From contig JBOGIQ010000068.1 in assembly GCA_050742535.1 (NCBI GenBank), forward strand, positions 1-21,398: DNA of 21,398 nucleotides, read 5' to 3'. This DNA comes from Gp6-AA40 sp050742535. GTDB taxonomy: Bacteria > Acidobacteriota > Vicinamibacteria > Vicinamibacterales > UBA2999. The translations under genes and the position numbers were made by a program. The notes beneath the pieces are model-generated. The model was not told the origin of the DNA, did not search any database, and saw only the letters and a program-made list of their open reading frames with translations. Below, in pieces: positions 14,514 to 20,395 of this stretch; position 1 is the first letter of the stretch, and each line of letters begins with the position of its first letter.

Positions 14514-15295
14514 CCGTTTGCCAGCAGTCGGCCGTAGCCGGGTGCCTTGACGTTGAGGCCGAGCAGCCGCATGCCCGCCCATAGCGCGTGCGGCAGACTC
14601 GAGACGACCGGAACGCGTGTCTCGGTCTCGAGCGGCGAGAGGATCTCGAGTGTGCGCAGACCGCCGCACGACACGAGTAACGCGTCGGCCTTCGATGCCT
14701 GCCTGAACACATCGGCGCTGAACTTCTGCAACTCGGGCTGCGAAACCTTGCCCGCATCGCCGATCGCCTCGATGCCGAGCCCCTTCATTGCAGCCACCTC
14801 GAACCCGGACTCCGTGAGAAACACTCGCAGCCGCCGATTGACTTCCTCGTTGTATGCGGTGGCCACGGCTACGCGCTTGGCCCCAAACGTTTTAAGACCG
14901 TCGATGACTGCCGTGCTCATGCTGGTCGCCTTCAAGCCGGTGGCGTTGCGGATGTCGTTCAGCAGCTTCTCGTTGAACGCGGCGCCCCGGTAGAACGTCA
15001 GCGACGTCCCGAGGAGGTCGATGGCCACCGCGCCCCGCTTTTTCAGTTCGACGGCGGCAGGAACGATCTTGTCGATGACCGAGTCGTATCCCTCCGGCGT
15101 CATTGTTTTGAGCCCGAGGGCGACGACGGAGAAGCGGATGGCGGAGTCGTACAGCGCGAGGCCCTCGGCAGGAACCGGATAATCGGCTGGCGGTGCGATC
15201 AGACCCAGCAGCGGGCGCGTCTGCGCGGATCCGACAGCCGCGCCGACGCCCACGGCCAGTCCCGCCTGGATGAATTCACGTCTGGAAAAAGTCAT
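14510..15295 (-). CDS. Arylmalonate decarboxylase / Asp-Glu racemase family protein with Tat signal
   Basis: A 261-residue protein beginning with a twin-arginine signal (SRREFIQAGLAVGVGAAVG, residues 4-22), so it is probably exported folded. The mature part aligns by eye with Bordetella arylmalonate decarboxylase: LLGLIAPPADYPVPAEGLAL, LLGTSLTFYRGAAFNEKL, ATGLKATSMSTAV, AVATAYNEEVNRRL and LLVSCGGLRTLEIL. The key enzyme residues Gly74, Tyr126 and Cys188 correspond to Gly96, Tyr148 and Cys210 here, all with the same offset of 22. Having one Cys plus the Gly, rather than the two Cys of racemases and maleate isomerases, supports a cofactor-free decarboxylase. It overlaps the upstream DUF1835 gene by 20 nt and the dehydrogenase by 4 nt. 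The substrate in vivo is unknown. Confidence 0.88.
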   Translation of the reverse strand: MTFSRREFIQAGLAVGVGAAVGSAQTRPLLGLIAPPADYPVPAEGLALYDSAIRFSVVALGLKTMTPEGYDSVIDKIVPAAVELKKRGAVAIDLLGTSLTFYRGAAFNEKLLNDIRNATGLKATSMSTAVIDGLKTFGAKRVAVATAYNEEVNRRLRVFLTESGFEVAAMKGLGIEAIGDAGKVSQPELQKFSADVFRQASKADALLVSCGGLRTLEILSPLETETRVPVVSSLPHALWAGMRLLGLNVKAPGYGRLLANG

Positions 15296-16259
15296 GGCGG
15301 CCTATTCTCTGACTTTCCTCATCCCAGCGCCACATGTTCCCCGCCTGCAGGTGCGTCCCGCCGAACCAGCGATCAAGGCCGCAGATGGCGACGCGATCGA
15401 GCCGCCCGGCCAGCACCTCACGACCGGTATCCGTAATCGCCACGGTCCGGCGCAGCCCTTCGGCGCCGGACGCCGTGAGCAGCGCCGGCGTTGCGCCGGC
15501 AAGTTCATCGGCGAGATCGTTCAACGACCCATCCGAGACGTAATACGCGCGCTGGCCGTCGTCCATGCGCGGGAAGGCCGACAGCAGCGTGAGGCTGCCG
15601 GCAGCGGTCAGCTGAAGGAGACGACGTTCCGAGCGCGAGAGGCCGTCGGTGGTCCCGGGGAACTCGCGCAGAAATCCGGTGATCGCGGAAGCCAGGTACG
15701 CCAACGGTGACGTGTCCGACTCACGCAGACGATCGAGCGGCTCCGGAGTCGGCTCGCGGAACGCGCGCCACGCCCGATCGGCCACCGTGTATTGCGCATC
15801 CGTGACTCGCTGGCGCGTGTCGAGGAGCGGAACGAGCTCGCTGACCGTCAGCTCGCCAAGACCCTTGAAGGATGGACGTCCCGGGTACGAATCGATGCAG
15901 ATGAGACTGACCGGCTTGGACGCGGGGAGATGATCGCGGATCCAGGTCAGAAGCTGAATCAGGTTGAGTTGATCGAACAGATCGTGCTCGTACCAGAGCA
16001 CGAGCTCGCGATACGCGTCGTGTTCAGCGATGACGCGCCGCCACTCTTTCAATCCCGCGACGGTGTCGCCAAACGACGGCTCGGCGTTGCCACCGAGGTG
16101 CCGCGCACGCACCTCCAGGAGCTCCGCGTCGCTCAGGCCTCCCGGAACGGGACCATCGTGAAGCGGATCAGCCCAGATCGAAACCGCCCCGGGAATGCGG
16201 GCGGCTCCGATCGTCATCGTGGTGCTCGTGCCGTTGGCGACGTGCAGGAACTCGTTCAC
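15276..16259 (-). CDS. DUF1835 domain-containing protein
   Basis: A 327-residue protein starting at GTG 16259 with MNEFLHVANGTSTTMTIGAA. IWADPLHDGPVPGGLSDAEL and ELVLWYEHDLFDQLNLIQLL follow, the conserved blocks of DUF1835. The C-terminal half contains a winged-helix-like segment (TASGAEGLRRTVAITDTGREVLAGR) and ends in GLDRWFGGTHLQAGNMWRWD, also recurrent in the family. Some relatives sit near sigma-factor or regulatory genes, but no biochemical role is established. No signal peptide is visible. It lies 3 nt after the HAD gene and overlaps the decarboxylase gene, so it is inside the same transcription unit. A regulatory or small-molecule-sensing role is speculation. Confidence 0.83.
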   Translation of the reverse strand: MNEFLHVANGTSTTMTIGAARIPGAVSIWADPLHDGPVPGGLSDAELLEVRARHLGGNAEPSFGDTVAGLKEWRRVIAEHDAYRELVLWYEHDLFDQLNLIQLLTWIRDHLPASKPVSLICIDSYPGRPSFKGLGELTVSELVPLLDTRQRVTDAQYTVADRAWRAFREPTPEPLDRLRESDTSPLAYLASAITGFLREFPGTTDGLSRSERRLLQLTAAGSLTLLSAFPRMDDGQRAYYVSDGSLNDLADELAGATPALLTASGAEGLRRTVAITDTGREVLAGRLDRVAICGLDRWFGGTHLQAGNMWRWDEESQRIGRHDFFQT

Positions 16260-16262
16260 GCT

Positions 16263-16754
16263 TTAGCTTGCGCACGCGGCCTGCTCCTGGAACAACCAGT
16301 CCACAGCCCTGACCGCTTCGGCGGCGGTGCGGACGTGTACTGTAGCCCGGGACGGGTCCTCTCCCGTGCCATCGCGATCGAACCAGACGCGCTGGATGCC
16401 GAATACCTCGGCGGGAACGATGTCGTGCTGCCAGTCGGACGCAATGTGAACCCAGCTGTCCTTGCGCGCCTGCGACAGCAGCTGAAACGCGCGAAAGTGC
16501 CAGAGATCCGGCTTACGGGCACGAATCCGCTCCGCGGTCACGAACAGGTCAAACGGCTGACGGAACGTCCGATGCGCCGCTTCGAACTGCTCATCGTCGA
16601 GGTTGGTCAGCACGCCGAGCTTGTAGCCGCGGAGACGAAGCTCCGCCAGCAGCGACTCGACATCGCCGAACGGTTGCGCCGGAGACCCATCGCGATCGAC
16701 GAGCGTCCCGAAACAATCAAACGTGACCCACCGGTTTTGTATGGCCGGAAACAC
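16263..16754 (-). CDS. HAD-family hydrolase, short and apparently capless
   Basis: A 163-residue haloacid-dehalogenase-superfamily protein. Motif I is VTFDCFGTLVD (Asp nucleophile at about residue 13, second Asp replaced by Phe as in 2-haloacid dehalogenases). Motif II is the Thr in KLGVLTNLDD, motif III the Lys in RARKPDLWHF and motif IV the Asp in HIASDWQHDI. Only about 35 residues separate motifs I and II, so the helical cap of type II dehalogenases is missing and the protein is shorter than the usual 220 or so. GTG 16754 follows AAGGAGG at good spacing. Substrate could be a phosphate ester or a haloacid. It is the first gene of the minus-strand operon. Confidence 0.85.
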   Translation of the reverse strand: MFPAIQNRWVTFDCFGTLVDRDGSPAQPFGDVESLLAELRLRGYKLGVLTNLDDEQFEAAHRTFRQPFDLFVTAERIRARKPDLWHFRAFQLLSQARKDSWVHIASDWQHDIVPAEVFGIQRVWFDRDGTGEDPSRATVHVRTAAEAVRAVDWLFQEQAACAS

Positions 16755-16793
16755 TGGAACCTCCTTCCTTTAGTTGTTAGACGCGCTTTCCGC

Positions 16794-16813
16794 CGGCTGG
16801 TTAGACCCAGCCG
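16794..16813. repeat. 7-bp stem inverted repeat in the HAD leader
   Basis: CGGCTGG and CCAGCCG form a perfect 7-bp stem around a 6-nt loop (TTAGAC on the plus strand). It lies between the intrinsic terminator and the HAD ribosome-binding site and is not followed by a T run in either direction, so it is not an ordinary terminator. It may be part of the leader RNA. Confidence 0.4.
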
Positions 16814-16819
16814 CCCTGA

Positions 16820-16855
16820 AAAGCAAAAAGGCCATCACCCCGTCGGATGATGGCC
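16820..16855 (-). terminator. Intrinsic (Rho-independent) terminator
   Basis: Read on the minus strand, GGCCATCA pairs with TGATGGCC (16848-16855 with 16830-16837) as a perfect 8-bp stem with a 10-nt loop. It is followed at once by TTTTTGCTTTT. No T run follows on the plus strand, so it works leftward. It lies about 65 nt upstream of the HAD start and about 170 nt downstream of the predicted transcription start, so it either ends a small RNA or attenuates the HAD operon. Confidence 0.8.
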
Positions 16856-17027
16856 CCTAAAGACCTGCCCTTGCTAAGATCGCTGGTCCTCGTCCCTACA
16901 TCATCCAGATACGCCCTCGGCGTCGGCATGATCGCCAAACTGGCATGCGCACACGCCGACCCACTTCGTGAGTAACGGCGTCTGGCAAATGCGCTGTGAC
17001 AGTTTCACGGGGACCTCGGGTTTCTGC
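16820..17027 (-). ncRNA. Candidate structured small RNA or attenuator leader
   Basis: The segment runs about 205 nt from a predicted start to an intrinsic terminator. It can fold as a three-way junction. A closing stem pairs 17011-17015 with 16885-16889. One long imperfect hairpin uses 17000-17005/16937-16942, 16990-16994/16947-16951, 16976-16981/16953-16958 and 16968-16973/16959-16964 with a 3-nt loop. A second hairpin uses 16928-16932/16900-16904 and 16919-16923/16911-16915 with a GAG loop. The size fits 6S-like or leader RNAs, but I recognise no known riboswitch or 6S consensus. A 44-codon frame (17038-16904) crosses it, but its ATG lies inside the -10 box, so that promoter cannot express it. 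The promoter and terminator are firmer than the fold. Confidence 0.5.
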
Positions 17028-17033
17028 TCGACG

Positions 17034-17062
17034 ATCATACCGGAGTTGTTCGATTCTTCCAA
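17034..17062 (-). promoter_or_regulatory. Sigma70-type promoter (minus strand)
   Basis: On the minus strand a TTGGAA -35 element (17062-17057) and a TATGAT -10 element (17039-17034) are separated by exactly 17 nt. Each differs little from the consensus (TTGACA, TATAAT). The start point would be near 17027. It would drive the candidate RNA and, by read-through of the terminator at 16820-16855, the HAD-DUF1835-decarboxylase-dehydrogenase operon. Confidence 0.65.
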
Positions 17063-17076
17063 TGAAAACGTTAAAG

Positions 17077-17089
17077 TGTCAGCCTGACA
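17077..17089. promoter_or_regulatory. 13-bp palindrome, candidate operator
   Basis: TGTCAGCCTGACA is a perfect palindrome of two 6-bp arms around one C. It lies 14 nt upstream of the -35 element of the minus promoter. It also exactly overlaps a weak plus-strand promoter candidate (TTAAAG at 17071, TAATCT at 17094, 17-nt spacer). Such dyads are typical sites for dimeric regulators such as TetR-family proteins; no regulator gene is adjacent. Confidence 0.4.
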
Positions 17090-17106
17090 ATCGTAATCTT
17101 CATTCG

Positions 17107-17129
17107 TAGTGTCCGCCTTCAGGCGGACC
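17107..17129 (+). repeat. Interspersed palindromic repeat, copy 1
   Basis: A 23-bp unit whose core GTCCGCC-TTCA-GGCGGAC forms a 7-bp stem with a 4-nt loop, preceded by TAGT. It lies just before the ribosome-binding site of the gene at 17144. Its exact reverse complement occurs at 18578-18600, and a one-mismatch copy in that orientation at 18545-18567. From memory, similar units are very abundant in some acidobacterial genomes. Confidence 0.8.
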
Positions 17130-17143
17130 AATGGAGGGGATCG

Positions 17144-18208
17144 ATGAGACTCGCGGCGCGTACTCTCGGGGCGCTCCTGGTACTGGGCACCGGTTCGGCC
17201 AGTGCCCAATGGCTCAATTACCCGACTCCGGGAATCCCGCGGACGAAGGATGGCAAGCCAAACCTCTCCGCGCCTGCGCCGCGCACGGCGGACGGCAAAC
17301 CGGATTTCTCTGGTGTATGGGGACTCGACGCCGGGCCGGCACTGTTCTACATCGCCGGCGAGCTGAAGCCCGGAGAGGCCAGTCCAACGGTCGCCAAACT
17401 GCTGCAGGAGCGCGCAGAAAACATTCAGTTCGACGATCCGTTCGTGCACTGCCTCCCGGAGGGCCCACGTTTCAGTCACTTCCTCGCCTTCCCGAAGAAG
17501 ATCGTCCAGACCCGGCAACTCATCATTGTCCTCGGCGAAGACCTGAGTTATCGGCAGATCTTTCTCGACGGCCGTCCGCTGCCGAAGGATCCAAACCCAA
17601 GCTTCATGGGTTACTCCGTCGGCCGATGGGAGGGCGACACGCTCGTCGTCGAGAGCATCGGCTACAAGGAACGCACGTGGCTCGATTTTGCCGGTAACCC
17701 GCACAGCGAACAGCTCCGCCTCACAGAGCGCTGGCGCCGCCTCAACTTCGGCAGGCTGGAGATTCAGGAGACGTTTGTCGACCCGGTGTATTACAAACGG
17801 CCACTGAACGTGAAGGTGGTCGGGACGCTCGTGCCCGATACGGAACTGCTCGAGTACGTCTGCAACGAGAACGAACGGGATCGGCCGAAGCTCGTCGGAA
17901 CGGCCACTGAAATGAGCAAGCAGTACAAGCCGGTGAAAGTCGCACCCGAGGTGCTTGCGCAGTACGTGGGCGCCTACGACTTCCGGTTTCCGGAGAATCC
18001 TACGGTCCCGTCGATTTGGCCGGTGACACTCAACGAAGGGACGCTGTTCATCGGCCCTGTGCCTCTGATCGCCATCTCGGATTCGCTCTTTCTCCTCGGG
18101 ACCAATCCGTTGGAGTTCATCAAGGATGCCCAGGGACGGGTTACGCATTTCTCCACGATCTTCGTGGAAGGCGATCTCATCGGACGGAGAGTGCCCGACA
18201 AGAAGTAG
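17144..18208 (+). CDS. Secreted hypothetical protein, acidobacterial GKPxLS type
   Basis: A 354-residue protein with a signal peptide (MRLAARTLGALLVLGTGSASA, cleavage before QWLN). The mature start TPGIPRTKDGKPNLSAPAPR with a second GKPDFSGVW is the signature of a large paralogous family seen mainly in Acidobacteriota and some Proteobacteria. Other recurrent blocks are DDPFVHCLPEGPRFSHFL, GYSVGRWEGDTLVVESIGYK (about residues 160-180) and TERWRRLNFGRLEIQETFVD. The function of the family is unknown and no enzyme motif is evident. ATG 17144 follows GGAGGGG. The gene is preceded by repeat copy 1 and ends 5 nt before the stop of the converging coiled-coil gene. Confidence 0.85.
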   Translation: MRLAARTLGALLVLGTGSASAQWLNYPTPGIPRTKDGKPNLSAPAPRTADGKPDFSGVWGLDAGPALFYIAGELKPGEASPTVAKLLQERAENIQFDDPFVHCLPEGPRFSHFLAFPKKIVQTRQLIIVLGEDLSYRQIFLDGRPLPKDPNPSFMGYSVGRWEGDTLVVESIGYKERTWLDFAGNPHSEQLRLTERWRRLNFGRLEIQETFVDPVYYKRPLNVKVVGTLVPDTELLEYVCNENERDRPKLVGTATEMSKQYKPVKVAPEVLAQYVGAYDFRFPENPTVPSIWPVTLNEGTLFIGPVPLIAISDSLFLLGTNPLEFIKDAQGRVTHFSTIFVEGDLIGRRVPDKK

Positions 18209-18213
18209 CGGAT

Positions 18214-18516
18214 CTATAGCGGATCGGGGATTCGATAGAACTCGTCGAGCCGGTGGTCCGGATGCAGCCTCAGCGCTTCGCGCTGGACTTCCAGATACCA
18301 GCGGTAGCGCACGGCGCGACGCCGGAGCTCGCGGTACTCGGCAACCTCTGGAGACCGGTGCGACCAGTGTACGTCGCCGATGCGTGCACGCAGCGTCTGC
18401 AGCTGCTCAATCAGCGATTCGAGCGTCTGGCTGATCCGCCGCAGCGCTGCCGCGCGCTCCTCCATCAGCTCGAGCTCGATTCGTCCCTGACGTTCCGCGG
18501 TTTCTCGACGGCCCAT
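18214..18516 (-). CDS. Small coiled-coil hypothetical protein
   Basis: A 100-residue charged protein. Residues about 10-50 (ELELMEERAAALRRISQTLE, SLIEQLQTLRARI) form a likely amphipathic coiled coil. It is followed by a conserved-looking basic/aromatic segment AEYRELRRRAVRYRWYLEVQ and the tail LDEFYRIPDPL. No signal peptide or catalytic motif is present. The amino-acid pattern is protein-like, and the opposite-strand frame here is arginine/serine-rich in the manner of a shadow. Start ATG 18516; a TAAGGCAAAATAAC stretch just upstream is AT-rich relative to its surroundings and may be part of a promoter. Function unknown. Confidence 0.7.
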   Translation of the reverse strand: MGRRETAERQGRIELELMEERAAALRRISQTLESLIEQLQTLRARIGDVHWSHRSPEVAEYRELRRRAVRYRWYLEVQREALRLHPDHRLDEFYRIPDPL

Positions 18517-18544
18517 GCAGTTATTTTGCCTTACGATGCCGGCA

Positions 18545-18567
18545 GGTCCGCCTAAAGGCGGACACTA
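18545..18567 (-). repeat. Interspersed palindromic repeat, copy 2
   Basis: Same 23-bp unit in inverted orientation relative to copy 1, with one base changed in the loop (CCTAAAGG instead of CCTGAAGG). It is 10 nt from copy 3, giving a 33-nt tandem period. It lies in the 90-nt gap between the coiled-coil gene and the Rieske oxygenase gene. Confidence 0.8.
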
Positions 18568-18577
18568 CGTGAGACTG

Positions 18578-18600
18578 GGTCCGCCTGAAGGCGGACACTA
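18578..18600 (-). repeat. Interspersed palindromic repeat, copy 3
   Basis: Exact reverse complement of copy 1 over 23 bp. It ends 3 nt before the GGAG of the Rieske oxygenase gene, so the hairpin would sit in the 5' untranslated region immediately before the ribosome-binding site. Confidence 0.82.
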
Positions 18601-18606
18601 CTGGAG

Positions 18607-19755
18607 ATGACGTTGACGCGCAGGCTTGAAGACATTCTCGCCGCCTACGAGCGCCATGCCTCTCTGGAGGAGGCGTCCACCATCCCGGCGGACTGGTACA
18701 CGGACTCACGCGTCCTGGACCTGGAACGGCGGACGGTGTTTTCGAGGAGCTGGCAGGTCGCCGCTCGAGTCGAGCAACTACATGACGCCGGCCGGTTCGT
18801 GACGTGCGAGCTGCCGTCCGGCGAGCCGATCGTCCTCGTCCGCGGCAGCGATGGCGTGCTGCGCGGGTTCTTCAATGTCTGCCGTCATCATGCGGCGGCG
18901 GTCGTGCCCGCGCCCGAGGGAACGGCCACCAACCTGCGCTGTCCCTATCACGGCTGGACGTATGGACTCGACGGCGCGCTGAAGGGGACGCCCGACTTCA
19001 ACGGAGTGTGCAACTTCGATCGCTCGGCCAACGGCCTGGTGCCGGTCGACACCGGTATCTGGGAACAATGGGTATTCGTGAGGCTGACGCCGGAGGGCCC
19101 GACACTCGACGAATTCATCGGCGCAGATTTGAAGCTGCGCTTTCCCGCCACTGATGTCAGCCGACTGCAGTGGATGGAACGGCGCTCGTATACGGTCGAT
19201 TGCAACTGGAAGGTCTTCGTCGACAACTACCTCGACGGCGGGTATCACGTGCCGCACCTGCACAAGGGCCTCGACAGCGTGCTCGACTACAGCACCTACA
19301 CGATCGAGAACGGTATACGCTTCTGCCTGCAGTCAAGTCCGATGGTGGCCGCTGGCGCCGACGAGCGGACCGGCGCGGTGCGGACTGGGGACCGCGCAAT
19401 CTACCTCTGGCTCTATCCGAACTTCATGATCAACTGCTACGCCGGTGCGATGGACACCAATCTGGTGCTGCCGCAGGGGCCGGATCGCACGGACGTGATC
19501 TTTGACTTTTATTTCGCCGACGTGTCGGCAGCCGCGCGTGCGCGAAATCTCGAGAGCATTGCGGTCAGCGAGCAGATTCAGGACGAGGATGTCGGGATCT
19601 GTGCGTCGGTACAGCGCGGATTGCACTCGCGCGCATACACCGCCGGGAGGCTGTCGGTCAGACGCGAAGCCGGCGAGCACCTCTTTCACCGGCTGCTTTA
19701 CGACGACCTTACATCTCCGCCCATCGACGCAGCAGGTTGTGATACACGGCGGTGA
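18607..19755 (+). CDS. Rieske non-haem iron oxygenase, alpha subunit
   Basis: A 382-codon frame encoding an aromatic-ring-hydroxylating oxygenase-type alpha subunit. The Rieske 2Fe-2S ligands are Cys92 and His94 (NVCRHHAA) and Cys112 and His115 (RCPYHGWTYG). The mononuclear iron site is in FVDNYLDGGYHVPHLHKG (His213, His218) with a carboxylate near residues 325-328 (QIQDEDVGICASVQRGL). Overall pattern is nearest to choline/carnitine-monooxygenase-like members that hydroxylate small quaternary amines or similar substrates, but that is not certain. No reductase gene is adjacent, so electrons come from elsewhere. GGAG touches ATG 18607 directly; TTG 18613 has better spacing and may be the real start. 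The C-terminus overlaps piuC on the other strand by 47 nt. Confidence 0.9.
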   Translation: MTLTRRLEDILAAYERHASLEEASTIPADWYTDSRVLDLERRTVFSRSWQVAARVEQLHDAGRFVTCELPSGEPIVLVRGSDGVLRGFFNVCRHHAAAVVPAPEGTATNLRCPYHGWTYGLDGALKGTPDFNGVCNFDRSANGLVPVDTGIWEQWVFVRLTPEGPTLDEFIGADLKLRFPATDVSRLQWMERRSYTVDCNWKVFVDNYLDGGYHVPHLHKGLDSVLDYSTYTIENGIRFCLQSSPMVAAGADERTGAVRTGDRAIYLWLYPNFMINCYAGAMDTNLVLPQGPDRTDVIFDFYFADVSAAARARNLESIAVSEQIQDEDVGICASVQRGLHSRAYTAGRLSVRREAGEHLFHRLLYDDLTSPPIDAAGCDTRR

Positions 19756-20386
19756 GCTGCACCGGCGCAGAACTCTCCGGGATCTCGCCGGCGACGCGCC
19801 GGATGGCGTTGTCGAGATCGAACAGCAGCGTGCGCTGCCCCTCGTCTCGCACCATGCTCTGAATCCAGAAGAACGACGCCACGCGTACGCCGCGCGTGAC
19901 GGGCTGCACGTTGTGCAGGCTGGTCGCGGGATACAACACCAGATGACCGGCCGGCAGCTTGACGCTGTGCACGCCGTAGGTGTCCTCGACTAACAGCTCG
20001 CCGCCGTCGTATTCAGACGGCTGGCTGAGAAACAGCGTCGCCGAGAGATCCGTTCGCAGACGTGCGCCGCCGGCGGCCTGCCGGATGGCGTTGTCCACGT
20101 GATTGCCGAATGACTGCCCGCCCTGATAGCGATTGAAGAGCGGCGGAAACACCCGCTGCGGCAGCGCCGCGGAGAGAAACAGCGGGTTGCCGGTCAGCGA
20201 CTTCCCGATCATGTCGCCGAGCTCGCGCGCGACCGGATGATCCTCAGCCAGCTGCTGGTTGTCCTTCACCTGCGCCGACTGGTGCCCGGCGGTGACGCGC
20301 CCGTCCACCCACTCCGCCTCATCCAGCCGGCGGCGCGCATGCGCCACCTGCTGGGCGGAAAGGACATCCGGAATCTGCAGCAGCAT
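19709..20386 (-). CDS. piuC: Fe2+/2-oxoglutarate-dependent dioxygenase, PKHD-type (PiuC)
   Basis: A 225-residue oxygenase matching the PiuC/YbiX PKHD-type hydroxylases. The iron triad is His96 and Asp98 (FGNHVDNAIR) and His158 (ATSLHNVQPVTRG), with Arg168 placed to bind 2-oxoglutarate. VDGRVTAGHQSAQVKDNQQL at the N-terminus and RVASFFWIQSMVRDE are also characteristic. In other bacteria the gene lies beside TonB-dependent siderophore receptors and is expressed under iron limitation; its substrate is unknown. ATG 20386 lies 9 nt after the receptor stop codon, so the two form an operon. The last codons overlap the Rieske gene on the opposite strand. Confidence 0.93.
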   Translation of the reverse strand: MLLQIPDVLSAQQVAHARRRLDEAEWVDGRVTAGHQSAQVKDNQQLAEDHPVARELGDMIGKSLTGNPLFLSAALPQRVFPPLFNRYQGGQSFGNHVDNAIRQAAGGARLRTDLSATLFLSQPSEYDGGELLVEDTYGVHSVKLPAGHLVLYPATSLHNVQPVTRGVRVASFFWIQSMVRDEGQRTLLFDLDNAIRRVAGEIPESSAPVQLTAVYHNLLRRWAEM

Positions 20387-20395
20387 GGCGACCGA

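Noticed and set aside
16777..16806. Possible integron attC site (two GTTAGAC motifs; GTCTAACAA on the minus strand)
   Set aside because: The two motifs are direct repeats 23 nt apart rather than a matched inverted pair with the usual spacing. No integrase or cassette structure is nearby.
16794..16813. Second intrinsic terminator before the HAD gene
   Set aside because: The 7-bp stem is perfect but no T run follows it on either strand.
16820..17027. Known riboswitch classes (TPP, cobalamin, SAM/SAH, c-di-GMP) or canonical 6S RNA
   Set aside because: None of the conserved sequence blocks I remember for these classes appears in the right order, so I leave the class open.
16901..18148. 415-codon minus-strand open frame
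   Set aside because: It runs antisense to the well-supported secreted protein gene, is rich in Arg/Glu/His in the manner of shadow frames and contains the translated repeat unit. Its last 44 codons cross the candidate RNA and begin inside the -10 box.
18206..18226. Short direct repeat TAGCGGATC twice between convergent stops
   Set aside because: Nine bases with little spacing; probably chance, and no other mobile-element signs occur there.
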